Positions 8,408 through 15,893 of a stretch of 28,986 nucleotides of DNA are shown piece by piece. Made by a program: the position numbers and the translations under genes. Location of the stretch: NCBI GenBank assembly GCA_041581055.1, contig JBFGCT010000030.1, positions 1-28,986 of the forward strand, in the 5' to 3' direction. Source of the stretch: JBFGCT01 sp041581055 (lineage in GTDB: Bacteria > Actinomycetota > Acidimicrobiia > Acidimicrobiales > Ilumatobacteraceae). The notes beneath the pieces are model-generated. The model did no database searches, was not told the DNA's origin, and worked only from the letters and a program-made list of their open reading frames with translations. The first letter of the stretch is position 1, and each line of letters starts with the position of its first letter.

Positions 8408-8453
8408 TGTGCACAAACGAACCCGAAGGTGGGCTCGTCTCAGGTGTCGCCGC

Positions 8454-9839
8454 TCAGCTCGGCCACGACTCCTCGATGCGCGACGCCGCCGTGGCGACGT
8501 CGGTGTCACCGTTGACCAGTGACGTTCCCTCGCTCCAGAAGGTGCCGGCGCCGACGTCGGCGGGCATCAGGTCGGAGCCGTCGAAGCGGGCGACCTGGGC
8601 CGCTGCGAGGATCTCGAGGAAGCTCTGCTCGAGCGGCTGGTAGACGCTCGGGTCCTGGCCGATCGCGGCCGACAGGTAGCCGGACAGACCGCCGCCGACG
8701 GCTGCGGTCTGGTTGGCCTGACGGGTCTCGGCGTAGTCGGCGGTGGCGATGTACTTCATCACCGCGTCGGTCGCCGGGTCGTCGTCGAACGCGGCGGCGA
8801 AGATGCCGGCGGTCAGGACGGGCTTGGTGGCGTCATCCGCAAAGGCGGGGAGGTAGAACACGTCGACCGCCGTCGGGTCATCCGGGTCGGCGAACGTGGT
8901 GCCCTCGGGGAACAGGCCGGCGAAGAAGTTCGCCTGGCGGTGCATGTAGCACTGCCCGTCGACGAGCGGCTGGCCGTTGTCGGCGAAGCTCGTCGCGGCG
9001 ATCGAGCCCGCCGCGGCGAACACGTTCTCCGGGGTCCAGAGGTCGACCGGGGCCTGCATCGCTTCCTGGATCTTCGGATCGTCGAACGGGATATCGTGGT
9101 TCACCCACTGGTCGTAGACGTCGCCACCGTGCAGGCGGAGGACCATGTCCTCGACCCAGTCGGTGTAGGTCCAGCCGGTCGCCTGGCCGGACTCGATGCC
9201 GACGCACAGCGGCTTGGGGCCGCCGTCGGCCGCCATCTTCTCGATCAGGGCGGTGAAGTCCTCGAAGGTCTCGGGGACGTCGTAGCCGGCGTCGGCGAAG
9301 GCCTGCGGCTGGTACCAGACGAGCGACTTGAGGTCGGTCTTGGCCGGGATGCCGTACTGCACGCCGTCGACGAGCCCGTACTGCTGGTAACCGTCGATCC
9401 AGAACTCGTCGACGACCGCGTCGGCCTCGGCGCTCAGCGGCTTGATGAAGCCCTCGCGGGCGAAGTCGGCGAGCTTGCCGGGCTGCGGGAAGAACGAGAT
9501 GTTGGGCGGGTTTCCGCCCTCGACCTGCGTGTTGATGTTCGCTTCCCAGTCGGCGTCGCCGGTGTACTCGACCTTCAGGTTGACGGTCTCGCCCCACGCG
9601 TTGAGCGTGTCGTTGATCGACGCGATCGACGGGTCGTCGCGCTCGGGACCGGTGATGGTGACGGTGGCGCCACCGAAGTCCATCGCGTCGCCGTCGCCGC
9701 CGCCCTCGGGCGCGTCGGTGCCCTCGGGTGCGGTCGTGTCGTCGCTGCCCGAACCGGTGTCGTCGTCGCTCCCGCAGGCTGCGGCAACGAGTGACAGGGC
9801 GATCGGGACGGCTGCTAGCTTCAGCCAGCGCTTGTTCAT
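8454..9839 (-). CDS. Extracellular sugar-binding lipoprotein (AglE-like)
   Basis: High-affinity receptor for the CUT1 importer, 461 residues. Type II signal peptide MNKRWLKLAAVP... with lipobox LVAAAC and lipidated Cys22, then a Ser/Asp/Gly/Thr linker to about residue 55. The mature fold is family-1 solute-binding (PF01547/PF13416 type): TVTITGPERDDPS, VEGGNPPNISFFPQPGKLADFA, PAKTDLKSLVWYQPQAF and a late AAAFDDDPATDAVMKYIATADYAETRQ segment. Start ATG 9837-9839 rather than the upstream in-frame codon at 9923 is shown by the GGGGGAGGA ribosome site and the signal peptide. The first gene of the uptake operon, directly under a LacI-type operator at 9889. Confidence 0.92.
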   Translation of the reverse strand: MNKRWLKLAAVPIALSLVAAACGSDDDTGSGSDDTTAPEGTDAPEGGGDGDAMDFGGATVTITGPERDDPSIASINDTLNAWGETVNLKVEYTGDADWEANINTQVEGGNPPNISFFPQPGKLADFAREGFIKPLSAEADAVVDEFWIDGYQQYGLVDGVQYGIPAKTDLKSLVWYQPQAFADAGYDVPETFEDFTALIEKMAADGGPKPLCVGIESGQATGWTYTDWVEDMVLRLHGGDVYDQWVNHDIPFDDPKIQEAMQAPVDLWTPENVFAAAGSIAATSFADNGQPLVDGQCYMHRQANFFAGLFPEGTTFADPDDPTAVDVFYLPAFADDATKPVLTAGIFAAAFDDDPATDAVMKYIATADYAETRQANQTAAVGGGLSGYLSAAIGQDPSVYQPLEQSFLEILAAAQVARFDGSDLMPADVGAGTFWSEGTSLVNGDTDVATAASRIEESWPS

Positions 9840-9886
9840 AGGGTCCTCCCCCTCTGTGTGATGTACGCCAGCTCGGGGAGCCAGCG

Positions 9887-9892
9887 ATTGTA
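9887..9892 (-). promoter_or_regulatory. -10 box of the sugar-uptake operon
   Basis: TACAAT on the minus strand; its TACA shares four bases with the end of the operator 9889-9902. Leader to ATG 9839 would be about 40 nt and contains the GGGGGAGGA ribosome site. A TTGACG at 9918-9923 is too far (25 nt) to be a standard -35. Confidence 0.55.
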
Positions 9893-9902
9893 AACGCTTA
9901 CA
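9889..9902. promoter_or_regulatory. LacI-family operator upstream of the sugar-binding gene
   Basis: TGTAAACGCTTACA, a 14-bp palindrome with one imperfect pair and the central CG typical of LacI/GalR operators. It differs by one base from the perfect copy at 11013-11026 and overlaps the -10 box in exactly the same register, so repression by steric block of RNA polymerase is the simplest reading. Confidence 0.85.
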
Positions 9903-9956
9903 TACGAACGATGCTCGCGTCAAGGCATGCTCGGAAAAGTCACACCCGTGAGGAGT

Positions 9957-11000
9957 CTAGGGGGCCGGGGGGCCGGTTGTGGCGCGCACGACGAGTTCGA
10001 TCGGCGCATCGAGATGGACGTCCTCGACGCCCTCGCCGTCGCCGGTGATCGTCGAGATCAGCGCCCCGGCCGCAGCCGCGCCGTGATCGACGACGCGCTG
10101 GCGGATCGTCGTCAGCTCGACCACGCGGGAGAACTCGTGGTCGTCCACGCCGACGAGCGACACGTCGACGGCGGGGCGCAACCCGCGCACGCGCAATTCC
10201 ATCAGCGCGCCGAACGCCATCTCGTCCGACATCGCGAACACGGCGGTCGGCGGACGCGCCCGGTCGAGCAGCGCGGCCATCGCCCGCTGCCCGCTGTCGA
10301 TGCCGAAGTCGCCGCGCTCGACGAGCTCGGGGTCGAGCGCGCGGCCGGCGTCGGCGAGTCCCGACTCGAACCCCCGGCGCCGGGCGGCGGTGACGTCGAA
10401 CGCCCCTGGTTCGTAGTGGAGCCCGCCGATCACGCCGATCCGCCGATGGCCGAGCGCGGCGAGATGGCCGGCGGCCAGACGGCCCACCGCCTCGTCGTCG
10501 ATGTGAACCGTCGGATGGCTCGTCGTCGCGTTCCCGATGGTCGCGATGGCGATCCCGCGCTGATTGAGCGACTCGAACTGCGCGTCGCTGATCGGGATCT
10601 CGACCAGCAGCAGCCCGTCGGTCCGGCGTTCGAGGTCGGTCTCCGCGCTCAGGAGGCGATCCCGATCGTCGTCGTGGGGAAGACCGATGACCGAGAACTC
10701 GTAGCCGGCGTCGGCGCACACGCCCTCGGCGCCGGCGACCACGGTGGAGAAGTACCACCCATTGAGCGTCGGCACGACGACCGTGACGGTCTTGGTGCGC
10801 CCGGCGGCGAGTCGCGACGCCGCCGGGTCGGGCCGGTAGTTCAGTGCGACCGCAGCGGCCCGCACCCGCTCGCGGGTTGCGTCGGCGACGTTCGGGAGCC
10901 CGCGCAGCGCCCGACTGACGGTCGCCACCGAGACGTCGGCGGCGTACGCGACGTCCTCGATCGTCGCCCGTCTCGGTCGTTTGAACGGTGTCGGCGGCAT
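9957..11000 (-). CDS. LacI-family transcriptional regulator of sugar uptake
   Basis: Repressor, 347 residues. N-terminal DNA-binding helix-turn-helix at about 11-33 (ATIEDVAYAADVSVATVSRA) with hinge helix near PDPAASRLAAGRT, then a periplasmic-binding-protein-like effector domain: TVTVVVPTLNGWYFSTVVAG, DGLLLVEIP, GHRRIGVIGG, AVFAMSDEMAFGALMELRVRG, DVSLVGVDDHEFSRVVELTTIRQ and the final dimer strand. The effector should be a sugar or sugar phosphate. It sits between the microcompartment operon and the uptake operon, all in one direction, with a perfect operator 13 bp before its start (autoregulation) and a second before the binding-protein gene. Start ATG 11000 gives only a few bases of leader from the predicted -10 at 11011. 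Confidence 0.93.
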   Translation of the reverse strand: MPPTPFKRPRRATIEDVAYAADVSVATVSRALRGLPNVADATRERVRAAAVALNYRPDPAASRLAAGRTKTVTVVVPTLNGWYFSTVVAGAEGVCADAGYEFSVIGLPHDDDRDRLLSAETDLERRTDGLLLVEIPISDAQFESLNQRGIAIATIGNATTSHPTVHIDDEAVGRLAAGHLAALGHRRIGVIGGLHYEPGAFDVTAARRRGFESGLADAGRALDPELVERGDFGIDSGQRAMAALLDRARPPTAVFAMSDEMAFGALMELRVRGLRPAVDVSLVGVDDHEFSRVVELTTIRQRVVDHGAAAAGALISTITGDGEGVEDVHLDAPIELVVRATTGPPAP

Positions 11001-11010
11001 GGCGAGCCCG

Positions 11011-11016
11011 AGTGTA
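11011..11016 (-). promoter_or_regulatory. -10 box of the LacI-family regulator gene
   Basis: TACACT on the minus strand, ten bases before ATG 11000; overlaps the operator 11013-11026 by four bases, the same geometry as at 9887-9902. The transcript would be nearly leaderless. Confidence 0.5.
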
Positions 11017-11026
11017 AGCGCTTACA
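11013..11026. promoter_or_regulatory. Perfect LacI-family operator, autoregulatory
   Basis: TGTAAGCGCTTACA is a perfect 14-bp palindrome with the central CG of LacI-type sites, in the 45-bp gap between the last shell gene and the regulator gene. Together with 9889-9902 it defines the likely recognition sequence of the regulator encoded next door. Confidence 0.88.
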
Positions 11027-11045
11027 GCGTCGCCCGCGTGGCGTG

Positions 11046-11321
11046 TCAGCGAACGCGGCGCTCGGAGATGTCGTCGACGATGCCGACGATCACCGACCGG
11101 ATCGGGCCGGTGTCGATGCCGAAGATCTGGCGCGCCGACGTGCCCTCGTCGCAGATCAACACCCGCTCGCCGACGCCGGCGTTCACCACGTCGACCGCGA
11201 TCAGATATCCGTTGGCCGACCCGTCGGGGTCGACCAGGTCGCACAGGAGCAGTCGCTGACCGGCGAAGAACGGGTGGCTGATCGGCGAGACCACCGTGCC
11301 GGCGACCTGGGCGATCTTCAT
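11046..11321 (-). CDS. BMC-P shell vertex protein (EutN/CcmL family), copy 3
   Basis: Pentameric protein that caps icosahedral vertices of the microcompartment shell; 91 residues, full family length. The fold's signature parts are present: N-terminal AQVAGTVVSPISHP strand, GQRLLLCDLVDPDG, LIAVDVVNAGVGERVLICDEGTSAR and the closing IVGIVDDI. The GTSAR segment corresponds to the conserved GSSAR of the family. ATG 11321 overlaps the stop of the preceding BMC-P by four bases (ATGA), implying coupled translation. Last gene of the microcompartment operon before the regulator. Confidence 0.93.
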   Translation of the reverse strand: MKIAQVAGTVVSPISHPFFAGQRLLLCDLVDPDGSANGYLIAVDVVNAGVGERVLICDEGTSARQIFGIDTGPIRSVIVGIVDDISERRVR

Positions 11322-11608
11322 CGATCGCCCCGTTCGCCGTCGGCGAGCGTCACGTGGTCGACGAGCCCGACGATCGCGTGGTCGACGGGTACGAACCGCT
11401 CCTCGAGCGCCTCGGCCGCCTCGCGTGACGCGACGTAGTAGACCAGTTCGCCGGTCCCGGCCATGGCGACCGCGTCGGCGGCGACCACCGGCGCGCCGGC
11501 CTCGTGTTGGCGCTTGTCGAGCGGCTGGACGATGAGGAAGCGCACCCCGTCGAGGCCGTCGGCCTTGGTCGACGCGACCACGGTTCCGATGACGCGGCCG
11601 AGGTGCAT
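11318..11608 (-). CDS. BMC-P shell vertex protein (EutN/CcmL family), copy 2, divergent
   Basis: Second pentamer subunit, 96 residues: LGRVIGTVVASTKADGL, FLIVQPLD, VVAADAVAMAGTGELVYYV and AIVGLVDHVTL mark the family. It lacks the GSSAR motif found in the other two BMC-P proteins: the corresponding stretch reads REAAEALEER. It may therefore form a vertex with different surface or assembly properties. ATG 11608 shares its A with the preceding TGA (TGATG), so translation is coupled to the BMC-T gene; the stop overlaps the next start by four bases. Confidence 0.92.
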   Translation of the reverse strand: MHLGRVIGTVVASTKADGLDGVRFLIVQPLDKRQHEAGAPVVAADAVAMAGTGELVYYVASREAAEALEERFVPVDHAIVGLVDHVTLADGERGDR

Positions 11609-12219
11609 CAGGATGCCCCGTCGGCCCGCAGGCGGTCGTTGAACCGCAACTCGGCGGCGAGGTTGACGCGCATGTCCGGGTGGAGTTGGGCGATGACCGT
11701 GGTGCCGATCAGATGTTCGCGGTGCTCGGTCGCGGCGATCGCTCCCTCGACCGCCGCCTCGACGTCGGCCACCGTGCCGGCGAAGAGGCAGTAGGCCTTC
11801 CCTCCGAGGTCGTCGGAGAGGCGCACTGCCGGCAGTGAGACGCCGGCGGCTTTTGCGCCGGCGTCGGCGGCCAGTATCGCCGTCGCCGCGGTCGCCGTCT
11901 CCACCACGCCGACCGAGTCGCCGTCGATGGGGGCGGCGACCCCGGTCGTGGTGACGGCGGCGACCACCGCCGGGTGGACGTCGGGGAGGAACAGCGAGTC
12001 GACGACGGCGTCGGTGGCGCCGGCCTCGAGCGCGATCTCCACCGCCGCGGTGTCACCGCCGACCAGGACGAGGTACCGGCCGGGGTGCACCGTGCCGGCG
12101 TGGATCGACGCGACCGGCGACGCCTTGGCCATCGCGTCGCCGGCGACGACCCCCGCGACGATCGAGTCGAACTCGAGGAGACCGATCGCCGGGCGACCTG
12201 GGCCGGCGGTGTCAGACAA
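11608..12219 (-). CDS. BMC-T shell protein, tandem-domain trimer (single-layer type)
   Basis: Pseudohexameric shell tile made of two fused BMC domains, about 203 residues. Domain 1 (about 9-90) opens PAIGLLEFDSIVAGVVAGDAM, domain 2 (about 100-185) opens SVGVVETATAATAILAADAGAK and contains LGGKAYCLFAGTVADVEAAV. It recalls BMC-T1 of the Haliangium ochraceum shell. Start: TTG 12219 is preceded by GGAG with a 9-nt spacer and begins where family homology begins, overlapping the dehydrogenase stop by 8 bp; the longer form from 12288 would overlap that gene by 77 bp and carries no family sequence. Position in the operon between the aldehyde dehydrogenase and two vertex genes. Confidence 0.9.
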   Translation of the reverse strand: MSDTAGPGRPAIGLLEFDSIVAGVVAGDAMAKASPVASIHAGTVHPGRYLVLVGGDTAAVEIALEAGATDAVVDSLFLPDVHPAVVAAVTTTGVAAPIDGDSVGVVETATAATAILAADAGAKAAGVSLPAVRLSDDLGGKAYCLFAGTVADVEAAVEGAIAATEHREHLIGTTVIAQLHPDMRVNLAAELRFNDRLRADGAS

Positions 12220-13672
12220 TGCGCAGCGCTCCAACGACGGCGACGCGACGGATGCGCGAGAACGTTCGCGGTCGGGTGAGGCCCTCACCGGTCGGGCTGG
12301 CGATCGAGAACGACGTGAACCCCTCGCCGCCCTCGCCGAGGCCGGCGTAGTTGGGGCCGTTGGCGACGAGGATCGAGCAGTTCATCGCCCGCGCCATCGA
12401 CGTGATCGTGTCGACGTTGGTGGAGTGGATCGAGGCGGTGTGCCGGAACCCGTGCTCGGAGCGCACGGCCAGGTCGATCGCGGCGTGGACGTCGCGCACG
12501 CGAACCACGGGCATCACCGGCATCATCTGCTCGGTCCAGACGAGGCTGTGCTCTGCGGGAACCTCGGCCAGCAGCAGCCGGACGTCGCCGTCGACCGCGA
12601 CGCCGATCTCGGCGAGCAGGAGGGAGGCGTCCTTCCCGATCCAGGCGGGGTTGATCGCGCCCGGCTTGTTCGGCGCGCCCATCTCGTTGAAGATCACCCG
12701 TTCGAGCCGGCGGAGCTCGTGCTCCTTGAGCCGGTATGCGCCGGCGGCCACCATCGACCGCACGAGCGCGTCGGCGACGGTGTCGACGACGATCGTCGTC
12801 TTCTCGTCGACGCAGATGATGTTGTTGTCGAACGACGCGCCGCTGACGATGTCGCGGGCCGCCTGGTCGATGTCCGCGGTCTGGTCGACGACGGCGGGAG
12901 GGTTGCCCGGTCCGGCGGTGATCGCCTTCTTCGGCGTCCGCAGCGCTTCGGCGACGACCGCCGGTCCGCCGGTGACGAGCAGCACCCGGACGTCCGGGTG
13001 GGCCATGAGCTCTCGTGCGGACTCGAGCGTCGGGGAGGGGATCGCGGTGATCAGGTTGGGCGGTCCGCCGGCGCCGACGATCGCCCGATCGAGGATCTTG
13101 ACGTTCTCGACCGACACCAGCCGGGCGCCGGGGTGCACGTTGAACGTGAGGGCGTTTCCGGCGGCGACGATGGCGATGGCGTTGTTGATGATCGTCGACG
13201 TCGGGTTGGTGGTCGGGGTGATCGACCCGATCACCCCGTAGGGCGCGTACTCGGTGACCATCATGCCGCCGTCGCCGGTGACCGCCTGCGGCTCCAGATC
13301 CTCCGGCCCCGGTGTGCGCGTGGTGACCAACAGGTTCTTGCGCACCTTGTCGTCGGCTCGGCCGAAACCGGTCTCCGCGTGGGCCAGGTACGCCAGCCGC
13401 TCGCCCTCGCGCAGCATGGCGGCCCGCATCGCCTCGACGATCGTCCGGCGTGACGCGAGCCCATGCTCGCGATAGGCCTCGAACGCTGTGCGCGCGGCGC
13501 GGACGGCGGCGTCGATCGACGGGTGGATGCCGTCGCCGAGCAGCGCCTGGTCGGCGCCCAGGTCGTCGATCGCCCGGAGCGCCTTGCCCTCGCTGCCCCC
13601 CGCACCCTGTGCGGCGGTGACGCGCCCGCGCACACGGGCGATGATCGACTGGATCTCGTCGTCGTTCAACAC
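12212..13672 (-). CDS. CoA-acylating aldehyde dehydrogenase (PduP/EutE-like), microcompartment enzyme
   Basis: Oxidises an aldehyde to acyl-CoA with NAD+ and CoA; with the DeoC neighbour the expected substrate is acetaldehyde. 486 residues; signature ITPTTNPTST at 151-160, PAVVDQTADID around 259-269, catalytic Cys287 in SFDNNIICVDEK, and the C-terminal NCSILVANGPNYAGLGEGGEGF segment of the PduP/EutE group. Residues 4-21 (DDEIQSIIARVRGRVTAA) form an amphipathic helix followed by a Gly/Ser linker, the form and position of the PduP/EutE encapsulation peptide. GTG 13672 starts 8 nt after the preceding BMC-P stop. Butyr- or propionaldehyde use cannot be excluded. Confidence 0.93.
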   Translation of the reverse strand: MLNDDEIQSIIARVRGRVTAAQGAGGSEGKALRAIDDLGADQALLGDGIHPSIDAAVRAARTAFEAYREHGLASRRTIVEAMRAAMLREGERLAYLAHAETGFGRADDKVRKNLLVTTRTPGPEDLEPQAVTGDGGMMVTEYAPYGVIGSITPTTNPTSTIINNAIAIVAAGNALTFNVHPGARLVSVENVKILDRAIVGAGGPPNLITAIPSPTLESARELMAHPDVRVLLVTGGPAVVAEALRTPKKAITAGPGNPPAVVDQTADIDQAARDIVSGASFDNNIICVDEKTTIVVDTVADALVRSMVAAGAYRLKEHELRRLERVIFNEMGAPNKPGAINPAWIGKDASLLLAEIGVAVDGDVRLLLAEVPAEHSLVWTEQMMPVMPVVRVRDVHAAIDLAVRSEHGFRHTASIHSTNVDTITSMARAMNCSILVANGPNYAGLGEGGEGFTSFSIASPTGEGLTRPRTFSRIRRVAVVGALRIV

Positions 13673-13679
13673 CGGCTCG

Positions 13680-13967
13680 TCACTTCGTGTAGACGGTCTC
13701 GCCGTCGACCTGCCAGGTGTCGACGATGGCCATGATCACCGCGTCGCACGGACGGTTCTTGGTGACCGCGGTCTGCCGCGCCGAGCTCCCCGACGCGTAC
13801 ATCACGACCTCGCCGACGCCGGCGCCGACGGCGTCCACGGCGACGACGTAGCCCCCGGTCTCGGCGTTGTCGACGCCGAGTTGGCGCACGACGAGCATGG
13901 TGAGGCCGTCCATCAGCGGCTCTTTCTGGCTGGCGACGACGGTTCCGGTCACGCGTCCGAGCAACAC
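13680..13967 (-). CDS. BMC-P shell vertex protein (EutN/CcmL family), copy 1
   Basis: Pentameric shell vertex subunit, 95 residues: LLGRVTGTVVASQK, LTMLVVRQLG, YVVAVDAVGAGVGEVVMYASGSSAR and AVIMAIVDTW. The GSSAR motif is intact. Start GTG 13967 is set by a GGGGGTGA ribosome site 7 nt upstream and by the family N-terminus; the open frame continues upstream to 14303 through the antisense of nothing but the BMC-H gene in another frame, so the longer form is rejected. It lies between the BMC-H and aldehyde dehydrogenase genes. Confidence 0.92.
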   Translation of the reverse strand: MLLGRVTGTVVASQKEPLMDGLTMLVVRQLGVDNAETGGYVVAVDAVGAGVGEVVMYASGSSARQTAVTKNRPCDAVIMAIVDTWQVDGETVYTK

Positions 13968-14026
13968 GGGCGACTCACCCCCTCGGACGCCCTGCGGCGT
14001 TGCGCGTGCTGCGCGGTACGCACGGT

Positions 14027-14329
14027 TCAGCTCGACTCGGCGGCGGCCTCGTCGCCACGGCCCAACGGGAGCACCGTGTCGATGTTGACATGCGGGCGGG
14101 CGATGACGTGGCTGGCGATGACCTCGCCGACCTTCTCGGCGCCCCGCACGCCGGAGTCGACGGCGGCTTTGACGGCGGCGACGTCGCCGCGCACGACGGC
14201 GGTGACGTACCCGCCGCCGGTCTTCTCGCACGAGACCAGGTCGACCTTGGCCGCCTTCACCATCGCATCGGCGGCCTCGACCATCGCTGCGTAACTCCTG
14301 CATTCGATCATGCCCAGTGCGTCAGCCAT
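14027..14329 (-). CDS. BMC-H hexameric shell protein (PduA/EutM-like)
   Basis: Main flat-facet protein of the microcompartment shell, 100 residues, one BMC domain (PF00936). Starts ADALGMIECRSYAAMVEAAD, with the lattice lysine in AMVKAAKVDLV and the pore loop at about 36-41 (KTGGGY), followed by YVTAVVRGDVAAVKAAVDSG and the IARPHVNID end. A strong AAGGGAG ribosome site six bases before ATG 14329 fits high expression. The only BMC-H in the locus, so facets would be built of one hexamer type plus two trimer types. Confidence 0.96.
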   Translation of the reverse strand: MADALGMIECRSYAAMVEAADAMVKAAKVDLVSCEKTGGGYVTAVVRGDVAAVKAAVDSGVRGAEKVGEVIASHVIARPHVNIDTVLPLGRGDEAAAESS

Positions 14330-14388
14330 CGCTGGCTCCCTTCATCTCATCTGTTGATTGTGATCTCGTGACCGGCGGTGCGACGGTT

Positions 14389-14401
14389 GGTGTCGGACAC
14401 C
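14389..14401. repeat. 13-bp palindrome in the BMC-T/BMC-H gap
   Basis: GGTGTC-G-GACACC, perfect six-base arms around one base, in the 96-bp gap ahead of the BMC-H gene. It could be a dyad operator for an unidentified regulator or part of an mRNA structure that separates expression of the abundant hexamer from the upstream enzymes. No T-run follows it on the minus strand, so it is not a standard terminator. Confidence 0.5.
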
Positions 14402-14425
14402 GGCGTCACACCGAGACTTGTCGTG

Positions 14426-15049
14426 CTATTCGCGTCCGTCGATTCCTTCGAGCGCGGCGACCGCGGCGCGCCAACCGACGTCGATGTCCCGTTCCTCGCC
14501 ACCGAGGAACACCCTGCCCATCGCGCCGGCGGCCCGGACCTCGAGCACGTTGATGTCGGCGGACTTCTCCGCTTCGTTCGCGGCGAGCGCGGCGTAACCC
14601 GCCGGCTCGCACTCGAGGACGTACAGCGTCTCGCCCGGCACGATCATGTGCCCGTGTCGCATCCGGTTGATGAGCTGGGCGTGGTGGTCGTCGACGCGGC
14701 GGATGATCTGGCTCGACAGGATCTTCGGCTTCAGACGGTCGGACTCGGTGAGGCCGACGGCGTCGAGGATCGCCGCGCCGGCCGCCCTCGTCTCGGCCTG
14801 GTCCGGCGAGTGGATCTCGAGCAGGCCGAAGTACCGCTCGATGATCTGCATGCCCGGCTTCACCGTGGTCGCCTTCAGCGCGATGTCGGTCAGCCGGTTG
14901 ATCTCGATCCCGGGCGACACCTCGACGTACAGCGAGGCGTCGCCGGCGAGCGGCAGGAACCCCTGCGCCACGGTTCCGAGGAACGCCGCGTACTGGGGCT
15001 GCAAACTGTCGAGGAACGCGAAGGTCCGGATCTCAATACTTGTTGCCAC
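14426..15049 (-). CDS. BMC-T shell protein, double-stacking type (Hoch_5816-like)
   Basis: Tandem-domain trimeric shell tile, 207 residues. The N-terminus IEIRTFAFLDSLQPQYAAFL, the FLPLAGDASLYVEVSPGIEIN segment, QIIERYFGLLEIH, the linker RLKPKILSSQIIR and the second-domain MIVPGETLYVLECEPAGYAA closely follow the stacking trimers BMC-T2/T3 of Haliangium ochraceum as I remember them; those form two-layer tiles with a large gateable pore. GTG 15049 is chosen: it has an AAGGGAGAA ribosome site about 7 nt upstream and begins at the family N-terminus; it overlaps the deoC stop by 17 bp. It may be the metabolite gate of this shell. Confidence 0.92.
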   Translation of the reverse strand: MATSIEIRTFAFLDSLQPQYAAFLGTVAQGFLPLAGDASLYVEVSPGIEINRLTDIALKATTVKPGMQIIERYFGLLEIHSPDQAETRAAGAAILDAVGLTESDRLKPKILSSQIIRRVDDHHAQLINRMRHGHMIVPGETLYVLECEPAGYAALAANEAEKSADINVLEVRAAGAMGRVFLGGEERDIDVGWRAAVAALEGIDGRE

Positions 15050-15893
15050 CGAGTTCTCCCTTTGGGTTTTCGGCATCTCCACTGACGATCTGGACGCCGG
15101 CCGACGCTCCGATGCGGGTCGCGCCGGCGGCGATCATGTCCTCGACGTCGGACTTCGTCCGCACGCCGCCCGAGGCCTTCACTCCCATGTCCGGGCCGAC
15201 GGTCTCACGCATCAAGGCGACGTCGTAGACGGTCGCCCCCCCACCGCCGAACCCCGTGGACGTCTTCACGAAATCGGCCCTCGCCTTCTTCGCCAAGGAC
15301 GAGGCGATCACCTTCTCCTCGTCGGTCAGCAGCGAGGTCTCGAGGATCACCTTGACGATCGACCCGGCCTCGTGCGCCGAGTCGACCACCTTCTCGATGT
15401 CGGTGAGCACGGCGTCGTGATGGCCCGACTTGAGGGCCCCGATGTTGATCACCATGTCGACCTCGCGCGCGCCCTCGCGGATCGCCCGGCGGGCCTCCAT
15501 CGCCTTGATCTCGGCCGTGTTCGCTCCGAGCGGGAACCCGATGACCGTGCACACCTTGACCGTCGTGCCGCGCAGGTTGGTCGACGCCCGCTTCACCCAG
15601 GCCGGGTTCACGCAGACCGACGCGAACCCGTACCGCGCCGCTTCGGCGCAGAGTTGGTCGATGTCGTCGGCGGTCGTCTCCGGCTTCAGCGCGGTGTGGT
15701 CGATGTACTTCGCCAGGTCGACGGGCACCTGGGAGGCGTCGCCGTGGAAGGCGACCCGATCGGCCCCGTTGACCACGACCTGGCGCACCCCCTCGGGTGT
15801 GTCGCAGCGGTCGAGTTGGCCGGTGATCGTGCTCAGCACCTCCTTGGTGATGAGGTCGATCAGCAGCTCGCGATCGAGGGGTTGGTCGCTCAC
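15033..15893 (-). CDS. deoC: Deoxyribose-phosphate aldolase with N-terminal encapsulation-type extension
   Basis: Class I aldolase cleaving 2-deoxyribose-5-phosphate to acetaldehyde and glyceraldehyde-3-phosphate. 286 residues; the usual core begins about residue 60 (KYIDHTALKP). All catalytic residues are visible: Asp146 (REVDMVINIG), Schiff-base Lys210 (FVKTSTGFG) and Lys239 (GVKASGG). The first ~55 residues are extra: residues 8-24 (RELLIDLITKEVLSTIT) form an amphipathic helix, then a linker, as expected of a cargo enzyme. GTG 15893 overlaps the isomerase stop by four bases (GTGA). It supplies the aldehyde that the co-encoded CoA-acylating dehydrogenase would consume inside the shell. Confidence 0.94.
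   Translation of the reverse strand: MSDQPLDRELLIDLITKEVLSTITGQLDRCDTPEGVRQVVVNGADRVAFHGDASQVPVDLAKYIDHTALKPETTADDIDQLCAEAARYGFASVCVNPAWVKRASTNLRGTTVKVCTVIGFPLGANTAEIKAMEARRAIREGAREVDMVINIGALKSGHHDAVLTDIEKVVDSAHEAGSIVKVILETSLLTDEEKVIASSLAKKARADFVKTSTGFGGGGATVYDVALMRETVGPDMGVKASGGVRTKSDVEDMIAAGATRIGASAGVQIVSGDAENPKGELGGNKY

Noticed and set aside
9918..9923. TTGACG as the -35 of the sugar-binding promoter
   Set aside because: Spacing of 25 nt to the TACAAT box is too long for a standard promoter.
12220..12288. N-terminal extension of the single-type BMC-T from the codon at 12288
   Set aside because: Would overlap the dehydrogenase gene by 77 bp, carries no BMC sequence, and TTG 12219 has a GGAG site at good spacing.
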